Source: Pomacea canaliculata (taxonomy: Eukaryota > Mollusca > Gastropoda > Architaenioglossa > Ampullariidae). From it: 64,000 nucleotides of DNA. Below, in pieces: positions 39,283-49,600 of this stretch. Numbering within the stretch: the first letter of the stretch is position 1; every line of letters begins with the position of its first letter. The notes under the pieces were generated by a model, which was given only the letters and a program-made list of their open reading frames with translations, was not told where the DNA came from and ran no database searches. The position numbers and the translations under genes were made by a program. Where the stretch lies: positions 13,026,192 to 13,090,191 of the forward strand of contig NC_037603.1 in NCBI RefSeq assembly GCF_003073045.1, read 5' to 3'.

Positions 39283-39474
39283 GTATGTGAACAGCAAAAG
39301 TAATTTTCTGCTACTCCAGTGAAAGCTTTGTCATCGATAATAAACACAGATAACATGTTTTTTTTTTTAATTTTTCTGCGAGGCGTTGCACCTATTTTGC
39401 CAAAAGGTGTTTAAAAAGGTCAACCTCTATGAATGACAGCATTTTTTAAAAAAAAAAGAACAAAGCAACTGTCA

Positions 39475-39499
39475 TTTTTTTTTTTTTTTTTTTTTTTTT
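39475..39499 (+). repeat. Poly(T) tract
   Basis: An uninterrupted run of about 25 T, which may be the tail of an inserted retroelement copy on the minus strand. No body is recognised. Confidence 0.8.
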
Positions 39500-39995
39500 A
39501 GTAAAGTAGCCTTGAAACGTTTGGACATCACCGTCTTGAAGTCGGGGGAAGTGCTGGCCCTTGCCTCCTGTAACCGAAGCTGATGTTATTAAGAACACCT
39601 GTAGTTTACAAGAATAGAACAATCTTTGGTGCCTAGTTTGTTTATTACCTGTAAACACAGTTTAAGAAGGCTCAATACTTTTAAAATCACATAGCACCTA
39701 GATCGTGGGTACATTTATCGAAAATACCTTCTTCTGTCTGAATGACATTCCCGTTTGTGTGTTATCCAACCACACCCCAGAATTCTGTGAATTATCATGC
39801 TCTTTCTACTTTCGCTTTCTGTCACGACCGTATTACCCTTTACTTAAGAGAAATAAATGAAGAAAGGATGAATTAAGGAAAGGTAAGAGAAATTAGTTTT
39901 CTTGCAGTCTGTTTCTTCTCTTTACAGCTTCTTCTCTCTTCTTCTGACTCGCTTCCATTTCAGTCACCTCTCAACTGGAACAAATTTTGTTGCAG

Positions 39996-40830
39996 GATAA
40001 AATCGTCTTTACGGACCACACAGCTCACAAGGCCTTGGTGAATGAGTTTTTAAAATTATGCGACATGAGTTTTCACATTCGGGTGGATGCAGAAAGCTTG
40101 TGTATATCCCTCCGCCATCAGGGCCGAGCATCGCCCATCAAGTTCTCAGACGTTCTCATAGCGAGGTGGTGGTGACAAGATGGCGCCGCAGACAGTCCCA
40201 TGATGCTCGATGCCAGTCTGACAGCGCCATTGCTGTGACGAGGTGGGACCGCAGTCGACCTGCTGACGCCGGCAGCAAATGTCTTGGATGCAAAGAGGAC
40301 AAAGAACATCGGCGACACCGTGAACAGGAGTGTGTTCTAGAGCTGAATCGGGGGAATTTCGAAGCGAAGGAGAATGTTGACGACAACGGCAACGATGACA
40401 GATGTGTCGTCAAGACAACAACAGGACATTCCCCTTCGGTTTTTGACAAGCTGGTCTGCATTTTGAAACAATTCCAACCTCATCTTTTCCTCACCCAGTA
40501 GCAGAGGGGCGGAAGTCATGTTTACCTTGACTACTCGAGATGACAAAGAAAAAGGAGTCACGTGGACATCAAAAACTGGCAAAGGTGAAAAAATAAATGT
40601 TGTAAGCAAAGCTACTTTTGATATTAGCAAGACGAAGGTAAAGGAGAAGAAATTGAGAATAAATTTAAAACGGGATTCGGTGGATTTCTGTAGGGAGGAA
40701 ACAACACCCGGTCATGGCGAGTGCCGGGGATCTCAGGACGTGAGAGTGACTAACCGAGGGATGAATGGTGTGGTTTCAGCATCTGTGTTCTCAGAAACTT
40801 TTAAGAGATCGACAGATGTTGACGTCATGT
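39996..40830 (+). CDS. Unresolved N-terminal exon(s) of the TIR-STING gene
   Basis: After the TTGTTGCAG acceptor (39995) the sequence stays open in one frame to 40175 (start of exon: DKIVFTDHTAHKALVNEF). A second frame runs 40058-40501 and a third 40467-40832. The third can begin at a CTTTTCCTCACCCAG acceptor (ending 40498) and ends at a donor GTGAGTA (40831) in phase 2. Joining that phase to an acceptor CCCCCAG ending at 41132 would enter the TIR frame correctly (codon for Ile, then SEGASP). No domain is recognised in any of the three frames; the later part is rich in Lys, Asp and Glu. The frame changes may reflect unseen introns, indels or decay. These may be N-terminal extension exons or may not be coding. 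Confidence 0.35.
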
Positions 40831-41121
40831 GAGTATTATCTTTGAATTGTGTTCGATCAGGCAATCGATCAATTAATCATAATCGATCATATCGCTCCAT
40901 CATCAATTATCACTATCTGATCGTAAGCATCGTCTATCAATAATCCTCAATCCTCCGCCCATGAATCAGTGAGTGGCTTGATGGGTAGAGTACTTCTCCT
41001 CCACGCTGTCTGTACTCATATATCCCCCCCCCCTTACTCTTCATCAGCTTCCCCACCTACCCCTCGCTCCTCAATCCACCTTCACACACTCTACATCTCT
41101 CTTCCCATGTCTTCTGCGCAG

Positions 41122-41505
41122 CGTGCCCCCAGAAGCGAGGGAGCCTCACCGTTGCCTAGCACCACCGGAGTCCCGCCCACCCCGGCCGTGCAGGCGCAGC
41201 ATGACGTGTACATCGCGCATGCGCGGGAGGACCTGCAGGTGGCCACGCGGCTGCTGCGCGTGATGGAGGAGCGAGGGTTCTACTGCTACATGTGCGAACG
41301 AGACTTCCCCGTGGGCGACTGCATCAGTGACGTCATCACCGACGCGGTGCGAGCCTCGCGACATGTCGTGGCCGTCGTGTCCAAGAGCTTCCTCTCCGAA
41401 GACTGGTATGACGTCATGTTGGTGTTGGGGGAGGGGAGGAGTAGGATGAGTAGAATCAGAGTCAGCAGAATCTGGTGTGTATCTGGATGTGGCACTTGCT
41501 TACAC

Positions 41506-41572
<67 letters not shown>

Positions 41573-41796
41573 GGATTGGCACGGAGTGCATAAAATTACT
41601 TTTCTGTTTTCACCTCAGGGGCATGTTCAAGCTGCATGTAAGTCTGAGCCGGATGTACGAAACAAACAGAGCTATTCTACTTCCGTGCTGGTGGACGTGT
41701 GTGAAAAGGACGTTCCAAGCGTTTTACGTCACCTTAGCTACGTGGACATGCGCAGTGACCCAAACTACGTTGACAAACTTATTTCGATGCTACAAG
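41122..41796 (+). other. TIR domain-coding exons
   Basis: Box 1 reads HDVYIAHAREDL (from 41200) and the BB loop reads ERDFPVGDCISDVI (41296-41337). VVAVVSKSFLSEDW matches the beta-D strand and the 'SEW' segment of Toll-like receptors. Exon 2 continues GMFKLHVSLSRMYETNRAILLP, then after the slip VLVDV and VPSVLRHLSYVD, as in the end of a TLR-type TIR. The residue four after the conserved Trp, glutamate in NAD-cleaving TIRs and most TLRs, is lysine (41629-41631). The slip is between CCG at 41683-41685 and the GTG starting at 41685. The intron between the two exons contains (GTT)n and (GAT)n repeats. Confidence 0.88.
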
Positions 41797-43146
41797 GTGG
41801 GAGACATTTTGTAATATTTTTATATGTAGATACAAAAAGCTGATCGACGCTCTTTAGCAGAAGTGTATGTTTTTTTCATCTTCAAGCATATTTTTAAAAA
41901 AATACTGTTGCATGTTCACTATTTGCATACTCATATAGTTTACTGACTGTGCAGGACCAGAGGTCAGGGTGAATGAACTTTTACCTGTTGGGAATCTCTC
42001 TTACGGCATCGTCTACAATTACTACCTGGGCTACCTGAGGTTCGTGCTGCCAGGTGAGAATTTGTGATAAATCCCACACAATTTCCTTGCTGTGATTTTC
42101 AGCACCTGGGCAGTAAGACGAGAGCCTCAAGTTCCCCGTAAACACGTGACACAATCTCAGGATTTTGTTTATTATAACTCAGTAAGACTTCCGCGTTCTC
42201 ACCTGTGAATACGCTGAGTCATTATCATGTAGAAGCAAATAATTGTGCAACTCCCTGTCTCTTCTGAAAGTAACTTCTTTCAACAGGAAGCAGAAAATAT
42301 TTCTATAAACCTGCTACTTTCCAGTGGATTTTTTATTTCCTTTTTTTCGGTTCGCATGACCTGACAAGTCTCAGGTAAACTTCAAATAATTTTTATTTCC
42401 TGAAAAATTCCCCTCACCTCGAAGTCGTCCGCAGTTAATATTTTGTAACCAGGAGCAAAGACAAGGCACGAGGTGCATTTTATTTAAAGTGCAGGTTCGA
42501 ACCTAAATGACTATGTTTACACGTGAACACTCCTTTCTTTCTTTCTCTCAGTCCTTCTTCCGTCTCTAATTATATAATTAATCCTTTTTTATTCCCTTTG
42601 TTTGCTCTGACATCATTTGTTTCAATACTTTTTTTCATTGATATTGTTTTTTCCTTTATTTCTCTCTTTTGTTTTATCTCTGTAAACTCGCCGACTCATT
42701 CTCTTTCAGTCTTGTAGTTCTCGACGACGATAGACAACTCTTCTCATAGAAAGGCACTAACGATTAAATAATCATCTCCCTTTGACTATGTTCTTTACAA
42801 CATTTTAAGTCTTTATTTGAAGTGAGTTTTCTCGGCTTTCATAGATTGCAATTAAAAAAGGAGAATGTCGAGAAATGTAATTAAAGACAAGTGCATACAC
42901 CTATGCCCCTCTATGCTCGCTCACACGCACACGCACATATCATTGGAATGGAGAGTGATGTCCCTTCACCCAACTGGCTAAAGGTTGCTCTCCCTTCGCT
43001 CTTCGTATTTCCGTTGATCTGCGTGAAGTTTTGTGTCTAATGTTCATTAGTACATCTGTTGTGATATTTGCTAAGTTCCTTTTGTGTCTATGTTTGTTTG
43101 TTGTTTTTTTTTTTTGTTTGTTTGTTTTTTGTTTTGTTTTGTTGTT

Positions 43147-43188
<42 letters not shown>

Positions 43189-43315
43189 TTTTTTGACTCA
43201 TTTGTCTGCATGGTTGTTTATCCTTCCATCCTTCGTATTCTCTCCATGTCTCCTACTTGTCTTAAGCTCAGAGCATGTTCCTTCGGGAGTGCCATTATGC
43301 GCTGTATAAAACACA

Positions 43316-43351
<36 letters not shown>

Positions 43352-44571
43352 CCTCCTCCTCCTCCTCCTCCTCCTCCTTCTTCTCATCCTCATCCTCATC
43401 ATCATCATCATCACCACTCAGCTTGCCCTAAACGTCTCTCTTTTTCTCTCCCCTGACAGGAATCCAGCAAAGGATCGACAGATGGTGCCAGAAGCACAGC
43501 AACACGCAGTGCTTCGACGCACGCATGTCCCGGAAGTTCTACATCCTAGTTCCGGTCAGCTGCTACTGTCCTCACACCCTGGTGGACGCGGGCTGCGCCA
43601 TCTCCTTCAGTGGTCACGTGGACGACCTGGAGCTGTCCAGGGCAGGCAGCCTGCGCCGCGTGTACAGACACACCGTGTGGAGCATCACCAAACCCAACGG
43701 GCAGGTAAGCTTGGTTGCCATGGCCGCCAATACTTCAACGAACAGAATTTAAAAAGATTCGTGTGAGCCGTGTGTGTGTAGTGGTGGTGGGGATGATGAT
43801 GGTGGTACGTGGATAGGCGCGTGCATATTTATTTATAGAAAGATACTATACCCTCCATCAGTTCATCAGTGTTGTGACCTATTCCATGCCAGGTGCTTCA
43901 CTTTGTGGGTGAGTACCCGAGCTGCCTCAACACCTTGTACCAGATGGAGATGATCAGAAACACGGGGCTGGACTCCAGTGAGAGGCAGAGACAGAGGGAG
44001 GAGTTCGTGGCCAGACTGAGGGCGCTCCTGGCCAGCAATGACCACACGGACAGCGTTCGTGTTGTGGACTATCGGGGTCAGCACTTTGCTCCTACTTTTC
44101 TTTGCTGTTGAAGCTCTTGAAAAATAAATGTTTAAATAATGGTAAGAGGAACTAAATATGTAAATATATGTGTTTTTAACCGTAAATCCTACTTTTGGGA
44201 AAAAATGTCTCACTGTTTACTAATTTCATGACATGCAGACGCTGAGAAGCGTTTGTTGTTGTTGTTGCTGTTGTTTGGTTGGTTGGTTGTTTGTTTGTTT
44301 GGTTGGTTGGTTGTTTGTTGGTTGTTTGTTGGTTGTTTGTTGGTTGTTTGTTGTTTGTTGTTGGTTGGTTGGTGGTTGGTTCGTTGGTTGGTTGGCTGTT
44401 GGTTGGTTGGTTGGTTGGTTTTTTATTCAAAACGTTAAGCAGGTTCTGGAAATACTATCTTTTACAGATAAAGACAGTTTTGGAAACATCATTTCTCTCT
44501 CACAAGTCCTCGCTCCAGTTATCGAGGAAGACAGACTTCCACCCAGTGAGAGCCAGCAGACAGTGAGCTGA
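41122..44571 (+). CDS. TIR-STING fusion protein (cyclic-dinucleotide receptor with N-terminal TIR), apparent frameshift
   Basis: Six exons are supported: 41122-41405, 41619-41796, 41955-42053, 43460-43704, 43893-44076 and 44468-44571 (stop TGA). All have GT-AG borders and compatible phases. The first two encode a TIR domain and the last four a STING ligand-binding domain, with no transmembrane segment between them. Vertebrate STING has four N-terminal helices in the ER membrane; here TIR takes their place, as in the known oyster TIR-STING proteins and bacterial TIR-STING. The expected role is sensing of cyclic dinucleotides (2'3'-cGAMP, c-di-GMP or relatives) in innate immunity, with signalling through TIR assembly. 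The frame slips by one base near 41685, so as given the reading frame is broken. A start codon at 41107 (MSSAQRAP) or splicing from the upstream exons are both possible; the start is not settled. AATAAA at 45057-45062 is a candidate poly(A) signal. Confidence 0.9.
41507..41572 (+). repeat. (GTT)n-(GAT)n compound microsatellite
   Basis: About 11 GTT units followed directly by about 10 GAT units, in the intron between the two TIR exons. Confidence 0.95.
43098..43192 (+). repeat. T-rich (TTTG)n and (GTT)n microsatellite
   Basis: A T-rich run is followed by about 15 GTT units, within the intron between STING exons 1 and 2. Confidence 0.9.
43314..43422 (+). repeat. (ATC)n-(CTC)n compound microsatellite
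   Basis: Repeated CAT/ATC units pass into CTC/TCC units and back to ATC, ending about 35 bases before the acceptor of the next STING exon. Confidence 0.95.
44252..44422 (+). repeat. Interrupted (TTGG/TTTG)n microsatellite
   Basis: Interspersed TTGG, TTTG and GTT units fill most of the last intron of the TIR-STING gene, ending about 45 bases before the final exon. Confidence 0.9.
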
Positions 44572-46551
44572 CTTTTGTCTGTGGGGACGAGGCGTAGAGA
44601 GACTTGTGTGGGCATTCCTTGTTACGCCAGTCAGGACATCAGCAACGAATCTTCTCAAAGCTCAACTGGATCATTCCTAGTTTGGTTGTTTTTGTCATTT
44701 CAGGATTTTTGCGAGACAATTTTTTAAAAATCTGGTATATTTTGCACTCGCTTGCCACAAGACAATCTAATCTTTAATCAGTTACTGTAAATTATTTAAG
44801 TATTTATTAAAAAAAATAATCATTTTTTATGTAGAAGAAGTACTGTAATCTTATGGTCAAAGGGGGAGTGAAGGCTACAGCCCTTTTTTCCTTTCGGAAC
44901 CATTTTAAAAAATTTTTATTGAGCGGTATCAACTGCAGTTGCTTTAACCACATAAACAGTATTAATCATTGATGAATATTCTTATTGTCCTATTTTGTGT
45001 CAATATATATTTATTTTACACAAGCTGTTATCACCAGATAGATAAATGTGAAGGGAAATAAACTGTCCTATAATTCAATTAACAGTGTAGTTAATTAACC
45101 ATCGAACAAGGCACCGAATGTGTGGTAGAGTTTGTGTTGTAATCATTAAATGGCAAATCCTCACTGACTAATGGCTGACTAATGGCATCCCGACTCCTAT
45201 TAGAGAGTAAGTCAGGGTATATTAGCCCAAAGAACGACTTTTATCATGGGAAAGATGGGTAGTGGGAACGGGGTGTGCTAAGTCTATTAAAGGATTTGTA
45301 AACTCAGTTGTGTTGCTTTAATTAGTATGACTATACCAGTCGCTGTCTTTATTTTTCCTTCTGTCTCCCTCTTTTCCTTCCCTTCCTTTTCCTATTATTT
45401 TTGTCAATCCACTCTGTCTATCTTTATCTATCCGAACAGGGCGGCCTATTTACAGGAGTTTAAAAAATTCTAAAAAATTTATTTTATGATGCCGAAAATA
45501 ATCTTTGTGGTGTCAATGTGTGTGTATGTGAAACTAAGAGATTGCAGAGAGAGAGAGAGAGTGCGTGTGTGTGCGCATGTGTCCGTTGGTGTGTGTGCGA
45601 ACCTGTCTTTGAGTCTGTTCTTTGTCGCTTACATCTTTACCTTGTGGTGATTCAATGAGAGTTGTCCTTTCTTGTTCGTTCATGACTTCAATCTGGCAAA
45701 GAAAGTGAGTAAATAAACCCATTTGATTCTGAAGCAGATTAAAAAGCCTCCTTGTTCTGTGTTAAACCTTTCATCTTCTGTTTCCTTTTTCCTCGAGTGC
45801 TTATTGTCGCAACACGTCGACGCCATCTCAAAGCCACGCTGCACTACTGCGCAATCTTTCACCGGAAGTCGCCAGTCGTCGTCCAGAGGCGACCGACACA
45901 AAAAGCATTTCGCCTCCTGATGCTTAACGCACACGCGTCCTCCGCTCTGCGCATGACCACACACGTGACTCCTGGACCGACGCACGTATGGGTACTTTAT
46001 GACTGCAACAAGACCACTTTACGGCCGAAACAAGACTCCAAAATGGCTGGCCACCAATCTTAAACAAACCCTGATTGATCTTTGATGACCCCCACCACCG
46101 CTGTCTTGTCCCAGGGCGCCGGGTCCTCGATGCCCTGAAGAATTCTAGATTTCAAGATAACGACAAAGTCGATGAAAAATCAGCCTTGGGCGCGAGAACA
46201 CGATGTTTGCTCGTCTATCGCGCACTTGAGAATGGGACAGCTTTTGCAAATACGAGTCGATAGATTGGAAACAGATAATGACACGCTCTCGGTCGCGCTC
46301 GGTCTGAGGGGACAGATCGAGTTAAGAACTGGACGAGGCCTTTCAGTACCTCCTACTTCCTGGCCTGGACTCTGTCCTTGTTCCGCTTCACTGATTTCAC
46401 TTATTTTTAAAGGCACGATTTCGCTCAAGTGTGGTTGTGAGGCGACGGGCAGCAAAATACACATTGCTCGATGAAGGGAGATAATGTGCTTGTAGAAACC
46501 ACGAACCGGAAAGGGTCTTCGCGAGCCTTTGTTGTCACATGCAGAGAGCGA
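44572..46551. other. 3' flank of TIR-STING and non-coding DNA
   Basis: AATAAA at 45057-45062 is the best poly(A) signal for the TIR-STING transcript. A CpG-richer stretch at 45780-46040 holds a TCACCGGAAGT ETS-type motif near 45857 and could be a promoter, but no exon was recognised. Confidence 0.4.

Positions 46552-46626
<75 letters not shown>
46552..46626 (+). repeat. (AAT)n microsatellite
   Basis: About 25 uninterrupted AAT units. Confidence 0.97.
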
Positions 46627-46628
<2 letters not shown>

Positions 46629-49600
46629 CATGTAATATGTTTGACTGACTCCCTGTTTATTTGTTACCTCCCCCTTCTCACATTCTTCTACCAATTATTT
46701 CAGTCTCTTACTTCATCGCGCGCACGAACGCACACACACACATTTGAACACATTAACATCCTCGTTCAACCACATCATTCATTCATTCTCGCTCTCGGAC
46801 ACCCGTGTTCGTCAGTGCGTACGTCCAGGAAGGAAACAAGGCGGTAAGGGAGATAAGCGGTTATATGTCTGCGTCGTTGAGGGTATAACTTCCGGTTAGA
46901 GTTCAAGATCTCCGCAAAGAAAGGTCTTTGGGGGGAGGAGGACGGGAGGGCATCCTACACGACCTCCTCTTCCTCCTCACAAAACATCGAAGGCAGCGCC
47001 ATCATTAGAAATGTAAGCTCATGGTGTGCACTTTATTGTCTCAAGGAATCTTCCACGTGCCAGGCAAACACGGGCATAACTAATTGGTAAATTGTTGGCG
47101 AAGATAACCGCGGACAAATAGCAAGCTTATTACTAATGCTGCCCTTTTTTGTCAGAGACAGATGTAGATAAGAACACCATTAAGCAGGGCTTCGATCGCT
47201 GGAGGTATTTCTGAGGCCGGAGGTTGCTTCCCCTTTGACTGCCGATGCGTTGGCCTCTATGGAGACCTGCACAAAATAAACATCGTGCCTGGCTTTTAAA
47301 AAAGGAGGAGGCAGACACTTTGTCTTCCTAAGAGGCACATGAGTGCAAATTATTTGAAACGAATATTTTCAGCTCATTAGGAAATATTTATTTCCTAAAG
47401 GGGAGAGAAATTATCTCCTACTTGTTAAGTCTGTCGTGAATTAATGTGAACATGTCTGATTCATGTCTGAAAATTTTGGGTTGCAAAACGTGACTTGCTT
47501 TTCCCTTTAACGGAAATTGTGCCACCAACACCACTACCTCCCACCACCACCACCACAGGTCTCGTATGTCGAGGTGTCTATATATGTCAGTCATTTTCGT
47601 CCATCCGTTCTATATGTCTGCTTTATTTGTCTATCTGTGTGTCTGTATGTCTGTGTGTCCATCGGTCTGTCAAACAAACAAAAAAAAACTCACTGTTTTA
47701 AATGTCTGTGTGTCTGTATGTCTGTGGATCACAGTCTGTCTACAAAGCCACAAACACGATCACTGCCTTATTTATATGTCTACGTATGTGTCTATCGGTC
47801 TATCTATAAACCATGCAAACTCAAAAAAATTACTACCATAAATAAATCGGTGAGTGAGGAAATGAGAGAATGAATAAGTGAGTGAGTGACAGGAACTAAA
47901 AGTAGAGTAAGTTAACGAGCTACTAGAGAACCAGTCGTCAGGACTTTAAAAAAAAAAACTAACGCCGACAAAACAACAAAAAAACAAAAAAACAAAAAAA
48001 AAAAAAAAAAAGAGAAAAAAACATGAATGACAGCCTCAAAATTGAGGGACAAGAATCAACGATGGTCTTGTCATCGCCAGGGCAGGCCAGTGACGGCCAT
48101 GTCCTTTGTCCACACAGCGTTGCGCCTTTTCACACACATCGACCAACGGCAGTTCCTTGAAGAAGTCGTGGGAACGGCGCCAGAACAGCAGCGCCCTCCT
48201 CCTGCTCCCGCGAGCCCTCCCCTCCACCCCGACGATGACAAGAACTACGGCCACAAACAGCGAGACAGCGGCCACATAAACTGCACTCTATTAAAACTCA
48301 ATTTTCACGCCATTAATTATTTACCCACACATTATCCCGCCAAGCGCGAGCGGGGTCCGGCGGGAGGAAGTTGGGGGCTGGGGGTTGGAGATGCGGAGGA
48401 GAGGTGGCGCTGCCACTTCATGGTGAGCGCGGCGCCGTGTGTTCGATGCCCATTTTTTTTCAAGATCGGCTGCTGGGTCCGCGAGCCTTGTTCTTCCCCT
48501 CGTGAGAATGGAGGAGAATGGAAGCATTTGGTGCCCACCTTCCCCCCCTTTTGTGCGCGAGCAGCGTCGCGGGTCGCACTGAGGAATGCCGGGAGTGGAC
48601 AGTTCTTGGATGATGTTCTACTGTTGTCACGGCTGGTGCAGGTGCTACTGTTATCTGTTCTTCATTTCTGTGCTTATCTTCTTCTTCTTGTTCCTCTTCT
48701 TCTAATTCTGGACAGCATCTTTTATCTCATAGGTTTGATGATAAAGATAGTCGAAACTTTTTTTTATGGGTTATCGAACAATTAGGAGGTCACGTGATCT
48801 CCTTGTGCAGTAAAACTTAGTTTATTTGGACAACAACGGTGCAGATGAACATTGGTACACCACCACCACCACCACCACCACCAGTATTACAGCCACTGAT
48901 GACAACGTTCGGCGGCGCCAGCGTCTGGTGGGGATGGTTTTTTTTCTGGGAGGGTGAGGATGGGGAGGAGCAGGCAATGTGAAATGTGCGAAGACGAAGA
49001 GGGAAAGACAAGAACAGCAATAATGCGTATAAAAGAAGCAGACGAGGAGCGGTAAAGGGAAAAGAAGCCCTCGTGATTGAGAGCTACACCGCGGTATTAC
49101 CAGTTGCCAAATTTAATATCGACCATGGACAGAAAATTTCTATTGGAAACAGCTGTGACGTAGGGTACCCTTCTCCTCCCGTCCTCCCCTCGCCAAAAAC
49201 AGGGGCAGTGAAGTGCGAAGCGTTCGCGCCAGGGGGACATAATTGAGTTAAGCGGTTTTCCGCGGAGCTCTCATCGCGATTAAACCGCTTAATTGATTGA
49301 GCGGGAGGAGGAGAGTCATGTGGCCTCTTTGAGGGCAACTTTCGATGACAACGCCTGCGACGAAGGCCGCGGTTTTATAACGAGTCCTTTTTATATTTTT
49401 TACGCTTCCTTGTCATGTCTTTTTATTCGTTCCAACAGTCTTGTGAGCTCTTTATTTCTTCTGGTTGCCACTCTCACCCTTTCTTCTCTCACTAGCTCCT
49501 CCCTCACGAACCTCCCCTTGCAAACCCTCGTTTAATTCTCTCTCTTTCACCGGTCGTATGTTTCCAGCTGGGTTTTTATTCATTTCTGATGGTTTGGATT

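Larger units (their letters stand above)
41955..44571 (+). other. STING ligand-binding domain-coding exons
   Basis: The first exon reads GNLSYGIVYNYYLGYLRFVLPG, matching the dimer-forming helix of human STING (SYYIGYLRLILP). The next gives RKFYILVPVSCYCP (human RLYILLPLDCGVP) and RVYRHTVWSI (human RVYSNSIYE). The next gives GEYPSCLNTLYQM (human EYATPLQTLFAM). The last covers the final strand and a short tail of about 34 residues (SQQTVS at the end). Ligand contacts are kept: tyrosines matching Y163 (42020-42022) and Y167 (42032-42034), R238 (43657-43659), Y240 (43663-43665) and E260 (43911-43913). T263 is serine (43920-43922). The human TBK1-binding tail motif (PLPLRTD) is absent. The four exons have no stop or frameshift. 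Confidence 0.93.

Noticed and set aside
43314..43422. Regular spacing suggesting a CRISPR-like array
   Set aside because: It is a simple trinucleotide repeat without distinct spacers, in an animal intron.
44176..44430. Minus-strand frame rich in QPTN and plus-strand frames rich in WLV
   Set aside because: Both come from the TTGG/TTTG repeat inside the last TIR-STING intron.
46425..46847. Poly-Tyr and poly-Ile frames
   Set aside because: Translations of the (AAT)n repeat at 46552-46626.
48027..48785. 252-codon plus-strand frame
   Set aside because: No recognisable domain. It begins in a poly(A)-rich region and ends in low-complexity leucine-rich sequence, and the opposite strand is equally open, as happens in GC-rich non-coding DNA.
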